From: Amyelois transitella
Lineage: Eukaryota; Arthropoda; Insecta; Lepidoptera; Pyralidae
NCBI RefSeq assembly: GCF_032362555.1
Contig: NC_083517.1
Span: forward strand, 6,654,001-6,718,000
Length of the DNA: 64,000 bases
Direction: 5' to 3'
A program made the translations under genes and the position numbers. Numbering within the stretch: position 1 is the stretch's first letter; every line of letters begins with the position of its first letter. The notes beneath the pieces were generated by a model. That model had not been told where the DNA came from. It worked only from the letters and a program-made list of their open reading frames with translations, and searched no databases. This document shows, one piece after another, positions 12,629 through 25,100 of the stretch.

Positions 12629-13128
12629 TATGTATATAAACAAAAGTAGTTTGGTATACCTATTTTAATACCTAGCTTGGTATAACAAAACTTGTCAAAA
12701 TGTTAGATATTTATTTTATTTTGGCTATAGAAATTTAAAACTTTTTAGATTTATGAGGTCTTACCACTTCTCTGGTTTATATGGAACTATAAGTATCTAA
12801 CTCGGCCAATTTGTCCATGTTCTCTGAGTTTTTCATAGGGTAAGCGACGTAGATTGGTCTTAGCAATATTTTTACATTAACATGTTTTTGATAACGTTAT
12901 TCTTAAAAAAGTTGAACTGAACCCTCACTATGCGAGCTCGACTCGCACTAACTTATCCGTAGTTTTTTTCCCTTACATTATTATTCCACGTTTTTTTTTA
13001 TAAAAAAAAATTTCCTTGAAACTGAACATTCTTAATAATTTGTCCATTTGTAATTGGTATAGTGCTTAGTAAAACAGGCATTTCAGATGGCATTAATAAA
13101 ACACTACTTATTAAAATAAAAAGTGATA

Positions 13129-16100
13129 ATGAAATTATTCAAAATGGTCAAAATGGATTTAGCTGGGATTCTTTTAGTGTTTTTAGGAATCGGTAAGTTG
13201 AGGTATATTTATAACAAGCTTTATTTGTAAATCATATTCCTTTTAAAAAATAATACAATTGAGCGTTGATTCCCGTTACATACATACATACATACATAAA
13301 ATCACGCCTCTTTCCCGGAGGGGTAGGCAGAGACTACCTCTTTCCACTTGCCACGATCTCTGCATACTTCTTTCGCTTCGTCCACATTCATAACTCTCTT
13401 CATACAAGCTCGGCGGTTTCGGGTACTTTTGACCTGGCCCTTTACCAGGACGTCCTTAATTTGATCAAGATACGTTCGTCTAGGTCTTCCCACTCCGACC
13501 TTTCCCTCCACACTCTCCTTGTATATCTGCTTAGTCAACCTGCTTTCATTCATCCTCTCCACATGACCGAACCATCTTAACATACCCTTTTCTATTCCTG
13601 TAACTACATCTTCTTTCACATCACAACATTCCCTTATCACGCTGTTCCTTATCCTGTCACTCAATTTCACACCCATCATACTCCTTAACGCTCTCATTTC
13701 CACTGCATTTATTCTGCTTTCATGCTTCTTTTGCCATACCCAACTTTCACTCCCATACATTAATGTCGGGACCAACACGCCCCTGTGCACAGCCAGTCGA
13801 GCCTTTTTGGATAGTTTCTGACTGCTCATAAAGGCATGCAAAGCTCCATTCACCATGTTCCCCGCGTTCACTCTCCTTTCAATATCACTATCATACTTAC
13901 CATCTGATGTAAACTTTGATCCTAGATATACAAACTCTTTCACTTGCTCCACTTTTTCTCCTCCAATCAAAATATTACATGCTGTCATTTCTTTCTCCAT
14001 TTCAAAAACCAGTGTTTTAGTTTTACTTACGTTCACTTTCATTCCTTTCTCTTTTAAAGCTTCATGCATACAGTTTACCATCTCCTGTAACTCCTCCGCT
14101 GATGACGCCAGTATAACCTGATCGTCGGCATAGAGCAGACATTTGACGAGTAACTCATTCATCCTTAATCCACTTTTAGACTCTTTCAAATCTGTCAAAC
14201 AGCTATCCATAAATAGGTTGAACAGCCACGGTGACGCAACACATCCTTGCCTAACGCCTTTCTCAATCTTAAACCACTCAGTGTGCGCTCCGTTTATCCT
14301 GACACAAGCACTCGAATCCTCATATAAGGATTTCAGTGCTCGTATTAAGAGACTGCTCACCCCATGCATAGAAAGTGCTGACCACAATTCATTCCTCTCA
14401 ACTCTGTCATAGGCCTTTTCCAGATCTACGAATGTGCAATAGACTTTTTGACTCTTGGCCAAAAACTTTTCGGCTATGCACCGCAAGGAAAAGACCTGAT
14501 CAGTACATCCCATTCCCTTTCGAAATCCCGCTTGAGCATCCCATATTTTGTCATCAGTTTCATTCCTGACTCTATTAATCAATACCTTAGCATACAATTT
14601 GCCGACGACGCTAAGCAGGCTTATACCACGATAATTTTTGCAGTCCAGCTGTGACCCTTTTCCTTTGTAAAGTGGCACGATAACAGCCTTACACCAATCT
14701 TTTGGTACTCGGCCGCTTCTCCAACACAAATTGAAAAGGCAGTACAACTGACTAGCTACTACGCCTTTTCCTGCTTTAAGCATCTCGACCGACACTCTAT
14801 CACACCCAGCAGCCTTTCCCGCTTTCATACTCTTAAGTGCTTCCACAATTTCGAACATTTCAATTTCGCCTTCCATCTCATTCTCTTTTTCTTCGCTATA
14901 GCAGAAATCTTTCTTATTTCCTTCCTTTTTTTCAAATAAACTTTCAAAATAGTCCTTCCATATCTTTAGTACACATTCTTCTCCTTTCACAACGCTACCA
15001 TCCTGGCATCTGATCCTAGTCAGCTCTCTGGTTATAGTATTTCCTCGGGCTGACCTTACGGATTTCCAGAATACTTTCAGATTTGACTGAAAGTCTTCTG
15101 ATAGCCTTTTATCAAAATCCTCTTTATACTCTTCTTTCTTTCTAATCACAGCTTTCTTAACCAAATCTTTCATTTTCTTATATTCCTTACGTGCTTCATT
15201 CACATCTTCATCTATAACCTCTTGCATTCTTAAGTTAGCTTTTGCTGCTAACAAATCCAGCCATGCTTTCTTCTTTAATCGCACAAGTTCTTGCACATCT
15301 TTACTCATCCACGCATTTTTGTGATTTTTTTCCTTTCCTTCTTCTACTTACACCACACACTTCAACAGCTACTTTCACAATTCTTTCTTTAAATTCCTTC
15401 CATCCATCTTCAATATCGCTCATTTCCTCTAAATCTTCAAATTCATCCTTCAGTCTATTAATATACTTCTTACCTACATCCATATCTTGCAAATTTTCTA
15501 CTTTTACTCTTTCCAAAGCGCTGGTTTGCTCCCTTACCCTGTGCCGCCAGCGATTGAAGATACCCCTTATCCGGGATATCACCAGTAAATGGTCCGAGTC
15601 AATGCCAGCACCGCGATATGCACGGGTATCCAGCACTTTGTTCTTCAATCTTTCATCTACAATCACAAAGTCTATCATACTTTTTAAAATACCTTCCACT
15701 CTTGTGTAGGTGTGGATCTCTTTATGTTGAAACATTGAGTTCGACACAAAAAGATCCCACTCTAGACAAATTTCTAATACACTTCTTCCATTATCATTCA
15801 CCTTTTCGTCACCAAACGCACCAAGCACCTTTTCATATCCATCACGCTTTACACCCACCCATCCATTAAAATCACCTAACATAATAATCTTCTCATTTGG
15901 CTTGGTAACTTTCAATACTTCTCTTACACTATTCCAGAACTCCTCGTTTTCGCTTTTTGCTGATGTTGTACCCCTCGAACCCACATCCCAAGGTGCATAA
16001 ACACCTAGAACGAAGATCCGAGTGATTCCAACTTTCAGCCTAATCCATAGAAGACGAGGGCTGACACACTCATACTCATTCACGCACTCAGCCATTCGTG

Positions 16101-19100
16101 CAGAAAGAATTAGACCGACCCCTTGACAGCCTCGGCTGGTACTGGAAATTCCAGACCAATACGCCGTGTAAGGGCCGTGCTGCGTCGCGTCGCATCCTTT
16201 CCGCTTCGTTTCATTCACGCACAACACATCCAAACGTCTTTCATCCATCATCTGGCATACTTCCTCAATCTTATCCTTCATTCCTCCTCTTACATTCATC
16301 GTCGCAAAGCGGCTTTCAGCAGACCGCATACCGCTCCCGCCGGGAACGAGACGTGATGGGGTGCGGACACCATCGCCGCCATTTATATGCTTTTTAAGGT
16401 TCATAATGCGATTCCCACGAGACGCTAGGGAAAAATTTTGTCCGCCCCAGCAGAGCCCCGCATGCCAGGGTAAGGCTAGCCATTACCTGGGGGTCGCCCA
16501 ACCCCATGGCGGAAGTGGCACGCTCGAGACTAGGCTCGCCCCTAGCCATGCATCCATCGGCGCGGCAGACCTTAGATTGGCAGGGATTTACATTAAAGAG
16601 GAATCCCAAGTCTATCCCTTAGTCGGCTCTTACGACATCCGTGGGAAAGAGATGGAGTGGTCCTATTCTTTTGTAATGGTGCCGGGAACCACACGGCAGA
16701 TTCCCGTTACAATAGAATTAAATTAGACAATAGTGATTCGAACTCTCACAACGTTTATACATATCTTATATTAATCACTATAATGATCGCCAATCTTCGT
16801 CAAAAAAGAGTATTTTTTACGTCCGGCTGCTAGTTTAAAACCAAAACGTTTTGTAAATATTTAATGCTTTGTTTTAATTATTTTTAATGGTAAATTCTGT
16901 TGTTATATGTTCTGCTCGTTTTAAATTTTGTCTTTTAAAACACTCATTCATTGTGGTCTTCCTAGGCGACTGTTGAGTGTAATTAAAAAAATTTGAGAGT
17001 CTTTGTACTTTTTATTCAGGTCAAGTAAAAACGACGACGCGCCCTCTCACAAATATAGATGTATTGATGCTGTCCCTCAAATCGCAACAGTGGACCAACG
17101 ATGAGGCCCTATGTATTGACACAATGATAGCTACATTAACACATGCGAAAAACTTCACAATGTGGGCCGTCTGGTGTAAGCATAACTTGGTTATATTTTT
17201 TTGTTATAAGCCTAATTATATATTTACATTCATCAAGCCTCCTTTGATAGGCAGACACTTTCTAAATCATAAGCCTAACAGACATTGCGTAACATTACTG
17301 CCAGATTTTGAAAATAATAAATAAAATAAAAAATTATAAATAACTTCTTGAAGCTGAAGTTTTCATGTAGTACTTTCGCTTTCATTTAAGGTAATATTCT
17401 TCCAACATCTATTAGAATACATTATTCTATTCTGCCTAAATTCCGTCATCTTTCTTGTTTTAATACATGATACCATATATACTTATGTATACTCGCAGGT
17501 ATACACCTTCCTTCGAAAAATTGCTTCCTTTAGTTTTTTTTAAGTATTAAATTTGTTGCAGATGTGGATTCAATGCAATTACCGACTGGGCAATTATATG
17601 GAGCCCTGAGTCACTTGGGTAACTACGACGAATGTCTGTCTTCTCATCGTGTTTTCGACCACTCTGGACACGTTCCATCATTCAAGTACTGTATGAATGA
17701 AGTTTCATTGACAAACAAGCTAAAGAAGGAAATATTTTCTAGAAATCCTAATGTTACAACAGACCTCTATTTAAATGTAAGTTAGGTTTTGTTTTAACCA
17801 TTCGAGAACGCCTAAGGTATCAACCATCTTGTATAATCTAGGATGCCATTCGGAACTTACTTGTAGTAATCGTACGGACATGAACTAACAAGCAGAGGTA
17901 AAAGAGCACGTAGAACCGCTTACTGTATAAATTTCTATGCAGCTAACAAATAACTGTTTCTAAAAGCACCAATGTTTTCCCGAGCTTTGATTTGATTCGA
18001 TTAGGATTCGATAATAATCCTAATTACTGAAATACTAAATACAGCTGAACCGGCACAATCACTAATGGAGAAGTATTACACAGGAAAATTATTAAAAATA
18101 AATTATAAGAGAATCTGTAAAGTAAAAAACAAGGAATATTGTTTAGTCTCATAAAAAATATTTCTAGAAGTAGTACTGACAATCTTTCGTTAAAATCATG
18201 GCTCTTTTCATATTTTCGATTTCCTAGTAACACACTTCACTGCTACGCATCGAGGTCCAGGGTCCGCTTCCCGACGTGTGAAACTCGTATCAGAAATTCA
18301 AATTTTACTACTTCTATACTTCTGACAAACATCACATTTTTTCTGCAAAATTTCTAATGAGTCATTGTTTAACTTCTTTCATATTTTTGTCTATTTGTGA
18401 AATGACATCAGAATAAAAAAAATGTCATGGGATGTTATTTATAGGTACAATGACGTAAAAGTTATGTACGTATTCCTACTTTTTTAATACGTTTGTTTAT
18501 CATATTTTTGGAATTGCCTTTCAGTCTTTTGATGACTGTTGGCTATGTCTACCCCGTAAGGGATATGGACGTGATTATATGTAATGTTATGCTACATTGA
18601 ATGTTATGAAAATGAAACGTCTCTTTTATCAATTTTATTCGATGTTTTAGAAAAGGACGACTTTTAAAAAAAGCTTATCAAAACTTTTTTGGGGACTTTG
18701 TATACCCAAGGTCTGCGAACCACATTCGGTGGCCAAGATAACCCGAGCTTACATGCAGACCAGCCATTTGTCTCCCATGGACAATACTACAAACATCAAT
18801 GTGTCTTACTGTAGATCTGGAGAGCCTGAGCAAACTTCATTAGCATTTTACTTATTTGTGTAAGTATCTGTAAAGATTTTGACCTGCTGCTACAACTGGA
18901 GAGCATCTGTTGAATGCCCAATTATTACACATAGTCAATACCTACCTACATAAATTACTAGCCTAGAATATTATTACTCAATGCTTCTATGCTGTTCTGG
19001 AAGCGAAAAGATATGTAGCGGTGTGCCACTACTTCTTCCCGCCCGAAAAATAACAGTCAATCGAAGGCTCATACAATTAAAGAATAAAGCCTTAGTATTT

Positions 19101-22100
19101 ATGTCTGCTTGCGTTAACCATATTTTGCTATTTTCAGAATTTTTACAGTTTCATTTATATTGATGACGGTGTCTTGTACTTACTACTTATCAACCCTTAA
19201 ATCACCTCCTAATACATTTGGTAAGTGTTACCGTATCATATTAACAGATATTTTTTTATAGTATTCTTTAGTCTCTACCAACTCTTTCGGGAAAGAGACG
19301 TAATGTAAATTCAACGTTTATGTTTCGTCTGTTCGTAACTGCTGATACGCCTGGAAAAATGTCAGTCATTGGGGTCATAATTATTTCGTCTTTTCTCTCA
19401 GTTGCGTTTTCCTTGGGGAGTAACTTCAGATCCGCCAAAGACACCAACAGACATTTTCTGTCAAGAGTTACAAGTTGAAAAAAAGTGTGAACGTGATTCC
19501 CATCTAACAACATCTTTATACATGATAACAAGTAGACTAACTCAGCTTCAACCACAATTATTACACCAAGTGAAATTGCTTTTTCCTTTGTAGCGGAAGC
19601 GATAATTCGGCTCAACCGCCACTATAGGGAAGATCTTCCGCCAGGCTAGGTGTTATGCCTGGGCAACCGATGATGTTGTGTCGGAGGTTGTATATATGCT
19701 CCAGTCCGTGAAATCTTTGCTGGCATAATTTCGACTTTTCGCTTTCGATGTCGCCCCACCTTTGGACCTTTATTAAAATGCTGGACACGGCACTCATCGT
19801 CATTTATTGACCAGTATCAGTATATTATTTCTATTTTTGTTTACCTACGTTTATTGGTTTCATTTCAGTTGGCGCGTTGGCAAAATCATTTAGCTTAAAA
19901 AGAAACATGGAAGAACTGACAATACTCCGAGGTAGCGAAATATTTTCAATGAATATAATGCGTATCCTTTCGTCAGTTCTGATCATATCAGGCCACATGG
20001 TACAAATGAACTTGTTTCTTACGGTGATCAATTTTATGGACGCTGAAGAAGTAAGTCCAAAATGATTACATTTCAAGACACAAAACACTTTTTATCTCCT
20101 ATATATATAAATCTGAAGTTAAGTTACCGAGTACAAGTTACCACCGCCACCTACAAAAAATACAGGTTTTCCGCAAATCCCACAAGAACTATAGTTTTTA
20201 CCGGGATGAATTACTCTATGTCCTTCTCTAGACTAAGTTTTATATAACCCGTGAAGAGGTGACAAACAAATAAACTTACTTTCACATTTATAATTTTCCC
20301 TTCCCTCCCATCCCTTATGGAGTAGACAGAGTCAACAGACTTAAAAATACTGAAAGGCCACGATCATGACGTCTCTTGGCTTTGTCTACCTAAACTAAAC
20401 AATACAGGAGTAACTAACTTATATCTCCTAGCTGCAGATAATATTTTCTTTTTGATTCCTCTTAATTTTTGTAGTTAGTTCGTATGACAAGTGCTAGTTT
20501 ACTGCACCTGGATTTGATGACAGACTCCTTTTTCACCATCTCCGGATTACTGTTCATGAAAGGAATGTTTTCCGACAAACGAAAAAGTCCTTTGAAATTT
20601 ATGTGGAAGCGGTATATCAGGTTTGTCTTTTCGCATTATAAGCCAAAAAATATATGATGAGGATACGATTTTATATAATCAAATAAATTGCCCATATAAG
20701 TGTCTTTTTTAAAACCTATCTATGCTATCATGACCATAGTAACTAAATACTAAAAGCCGTGTGGTTCCCGGCACCAATACAAAAAAGAATAGAACCACTC
20801 CACTTCTTTCCCATGGATGTCGTAAAAGGCGAATAAGGGATTGGCTCACAAACTTGGGATTCTTTTTTAGGCGATAGGCTAGCAACCTGTCACTATTCGA
20901 ATCTCAATTCTATCATTAAGCCAAATAGCTGAACGTGGCCATTCAGTCTTTTCCAGACTGTTGGCTCTGTCTACCCCGCAAGGGATATAGACGTGACCAT
21001 ATGTATGTAGTAACTAAATAGCAAATAGTTTTACTTAGCACACATATCTATAATCAGTCAGGTCCTTTGTTACCAACAAATGTGCTTTAAATATTCTGAT
21101 TGAATTGAATTAATGAGAGTTATTCTACCTATTTGTTACGTCTTCATATAATATATCTTGCTTTATCTTATTTTCATGTAACAATAAGTATGTTATTAAT
21201 TGCCTGATTTCAGGTTAACAGTGGCTGCAATGTTCATTGCTGGTATCATCGCTTTGGTACTGCCATACGTTGGCGATGGTCCTCTGTGGAATACTTTACC
21301 ACAAGCAGACATAGAGTCATGTAAAACCAACTGGTGGCGTAGCATTTTGATGATTCAAAACATCTTGGAGCCAAGAAACATGGTAATACTCGTACTGGCA
21401 CAATATTTGACACATTAAACTGTAACTTAGTCTAAGGTTAAACCAAAGTACCTGCGGTGCATGAATACATTTAAAGTATGAATTTGATCCGAAATAAGAC
21501 AGAACGCCCAACTGTCTTATCCGGCTAAACATCATATGGTTTCTAGACTTAATCTCGCGCAGATCGTAGAAGGCAATTGACAGAAGTAATTGCTGTGCCG
21601 ACCCCACGTAGAAAGTGAGAAAAGGTAACGACAAAGAAGTAGAAGAAGATCGTAGAAGTCGATCAGCCCCTGTAGCGGCCCATGCGACGTCGTTTTTATC
21701 ACGCGCGATAAATCCATTCCTGTTTCGCTTCTATTATGAAGCGAAAATGGACAGAGTGTTTCCGCCAAAGGCAGAATAACGTGTAACATCGATAGTTTCT
21801 CGCGCAATATAAATGCCCGAGATATGTGGTAAAATACATAAAAATTATCTTATGATTTAATGTTTATTGTTTTGCCTTTCAGTGCAACCTGGTAGCCTGG
21901 CAAGTGTCCTGCGACTTTCAACTTAGTATAATAGCAGCAATACTGTTCTGGGTTTATCAAAAAAACAAACGACTAGGAAAATTATTGCTTTCCCTTACAG
22001 TTGTCTTGGGAATGATTCAAAGTGGACTAATTAACTGTTGGCATAAATTGAGTCCTATACCTTTCAATGGTTTTGAGTGAGTTATCTATGTTTATTTTAA

Positions 22101-25100
22101 TTCTATTTACTGCGTTGGCATAGAACATATACCGTTCATCAGTCGGGGCCATGTTGGTCTGGTAGCGAAGAAAAAAAGTAGTGCGTGCCAGCTGTTTCTC
22201 TTCCCGTGTAGATTGTAAGAGTCAATCTAAGGAAAGGCTAATAAACTTGGAATTCTTCTTTAAGGCGATGGACAAGCAACCTCTTAATATTTGAACTTCA
22301 ATTCTAGCCCGGTCGTTGCGATAATTCCTAACAAGCTGGAAATAAGTAAAATCAGTTTAAATATAATCTATACATATAATAAAACAGTAAAAATATTTTA
22401 TCTGTACATTTTTGACTGAAATGGATAGAGGGACACTTAGAACGAATTATTATTCGTTCTAAGTGTCAAAGCAAAAATTTTTTTAATTTTTTGTTTATGT
22501 ATGATCACGCTTATCTCCGAAAGTACTGAACCGATTTACTTAAAACTTTTACCAATTGCTTTATTTTTACTCAGAAAAACATTTAAAGATCGGTTCACTA
22601 AAAAAAAGTTATCGTCATTTGAATGAACACAAGGCATGAGTTTGCCTGCAAATAAGTTACGAAATTTGAAATTCAATGTCATTTATATAAAAATAACAAA
22701 CATAATAATAACATATAAATGAGTGAAAAAAATGATTTTTACTGTTTTATTATATGTATAGATATTGTAAATTCAACTCGAAATTTACGCGGACGAAGTA
22801 GCAGCAAGTAGTTTGTAACGGTTCTCTATCTATTAGTATAAAATTTTGTGTCATAATTTTACATGGCATACCTTCGTTTAGCATAATAATTGTTACGCAT
22901 AATATTATTTGGCATAACTTTTTAGGAATATTTCTTTAAGGATACCTACTATTAGCATAACCTAACCTTACCTAACCTAAGAAGTACTCGCCTTATAGCG
23001 CATTACACTACATCTGGTCCGCGCAAGAAATAAATTATTCTAAACTATATTTATGCCTATTGAAATAGTATGCCAAAACCAATTATGCCAAAAAACTATT
23101 TTGACAAAAAATAGTATGCGTAACTCGTTATGCCAAACAAAAATAGGATAAAAATAATTAGTCTAATGAAAGGGATCTTCTTTGTAACAGCTAGTTACAA
23201 ATATTTTTTCTAAACTCTTTCCCATGGATGTCGTTAAAAGTGACTAAGGGATAGACTTGGGATTCTTCTTTTAGGCGATGGGCTAACAACCTGTCATTAT
23301 TTGAATCTGAATTCTATCATTAAGCCTAATAGCCGATCTTGGCCTTTCAGTCTTTCCAGACTGTCTTTTCTTAGCTAGCTCTGTCTACCCCGCAAGGGAT
23401 ACAGACGTGATTTCATGAATTCAGTCACAAACCCATTCCTTTGACCTCGTGTAACTGCTTTCCTTAAACTGAAATAATGGGGAGTTTTGAGCTAAAGCGA
23501 AACGAGGCACTGCAAGTCCTTTTACAGTGGTTAAAATCAAGGCTTGGCCCTGTCTACCCCGTAATAGATAAAGAAATGATGGATATAGGTAAATATTATT
23601 CATTTCAGAAACTTCAGACCATTGGGAAAACCTTCTGTTGAAAGGTATGTTAAAAATAAAATCAAACTCAAATTATTACTCATAACCTCATTAAACTGGG
23701 TATATATTACTAAATATTTTTTATGATGTTTACATGTAGCCAGATATAATAAATAAAGATATATATATATATATATATACTTTATTATATATATATGTAT
23801 GTATGTAATATCTTTATTGCATAGAAATTTACACAGTAACAAGAAAATAGTACATAGTTATAAAAGAAACAAATCACTTGCAATGTAGACATATATAACT
23901 TTACTTCGAACAATGAGGAGTGATAACTTCATTTGATAAAAGTAAAATATCAGGTAATAAATGTTACGAGAAACTGCGAATTCTTTCAGCGTTAGAGAAT
24001 CAACAGTTTTTTATGATGTTTATATGCAGCCATATACACACGCGCCTCCATTCCTGATTGGAGCGGCGATGGGGTATATCATGTACACGTATAAACCAAA
24101 CAATTACAGAAAATGTTTTGCACAGGTAAGTATAGTAATGCTTTCTCTCTGTCTTATTTTTAAATGCTCTAAAAATCTAATCGTGTCAAGAAAATTGTAT
24201 CATTTCATGTACTCGTAAGAAACACACACAAATACAAAGTAACGTCAAAGAGAAAACATATATATAGAACATAAACACAAGAATATAATTAAAGGTTCTT
24301 CTGAGCTCAAGAAGCTTCAAAGAAGGTCAAATTGTCCACTTAAATCAAATTTTACTTTTTTCCGTGTGGTTCCTGGTACTTTAGAATAGGACCACTCTAT
24401 ATCTTTTCCTTGGATGTCGTGAAAGGAGACTAAGAGAATGGCTATTAAACTTTGGATTCTCCTTGTAGCGCTGATGTAGCCATACAGCTGAATGATATAG
24501 ACGTGATAGTTATTTTTTGTGTCTTCTTCCTTGTATGTTTAAGTTCTGGTTCCATCGTCACATCTCTGGAGAGGTGCCCAGGATATTCTTTTGACCGTGA
24601 ATCCTGGATTGGGTAAGCTAGGTTTTTACACGAAGCGATTCCCATCTAACCTCCGCAACCTTTGTTGGTAAACCTAACCCGTATTGGATTCATGTTTACA
24701 GCATCCAGCCTGTATGTGTAGGTTTCCTCACGATGTTTTAAGTGACTATGAATGGATTAGTCATTGGTCATTGATCATTTTCATCTGTGCCTTTTCACCT
24801 ATTTGAGACTGTAAAGTTGGCGGTCCAAGTTCGAACCCCAACAAAAATAAGATATTTTTTTATTAATTTTTTTTTATGATGATTGAGTATTTTATTTAAA
24901 AAATCTGAAAATCACATATAATAAAACGGTAAAAATATTTTGTCTGTACATTTAGTATTTTGACTGCAATGGATAAAGAATTTTTTTTTACATTTTTTGT
25001 CTGTCTGTCTGTATCTGACTGTATGATCAAGATTCAACTCGAAACTTACGCGGACGAAGTCGCGGGCAACAGCTAGTATTTTATAAATTTTTATTATATT

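Noticed and set aside
13266-13580. Plus-strand open frames over the LINE copies (also 14143-14412, 28689-28958, 30163-30414 and others)
   Set aside because: They are antisense shadows of the LINE ORF, recur identically in both copies and show no protein motif.
19402-19593. Frame in NRF intron 5 as an extra exon
   Set aside because: Exon 5 (phase 1) joins exon 6 directly, giving the expected transmembrane-to-LRGSE order. The frame has no family motif.
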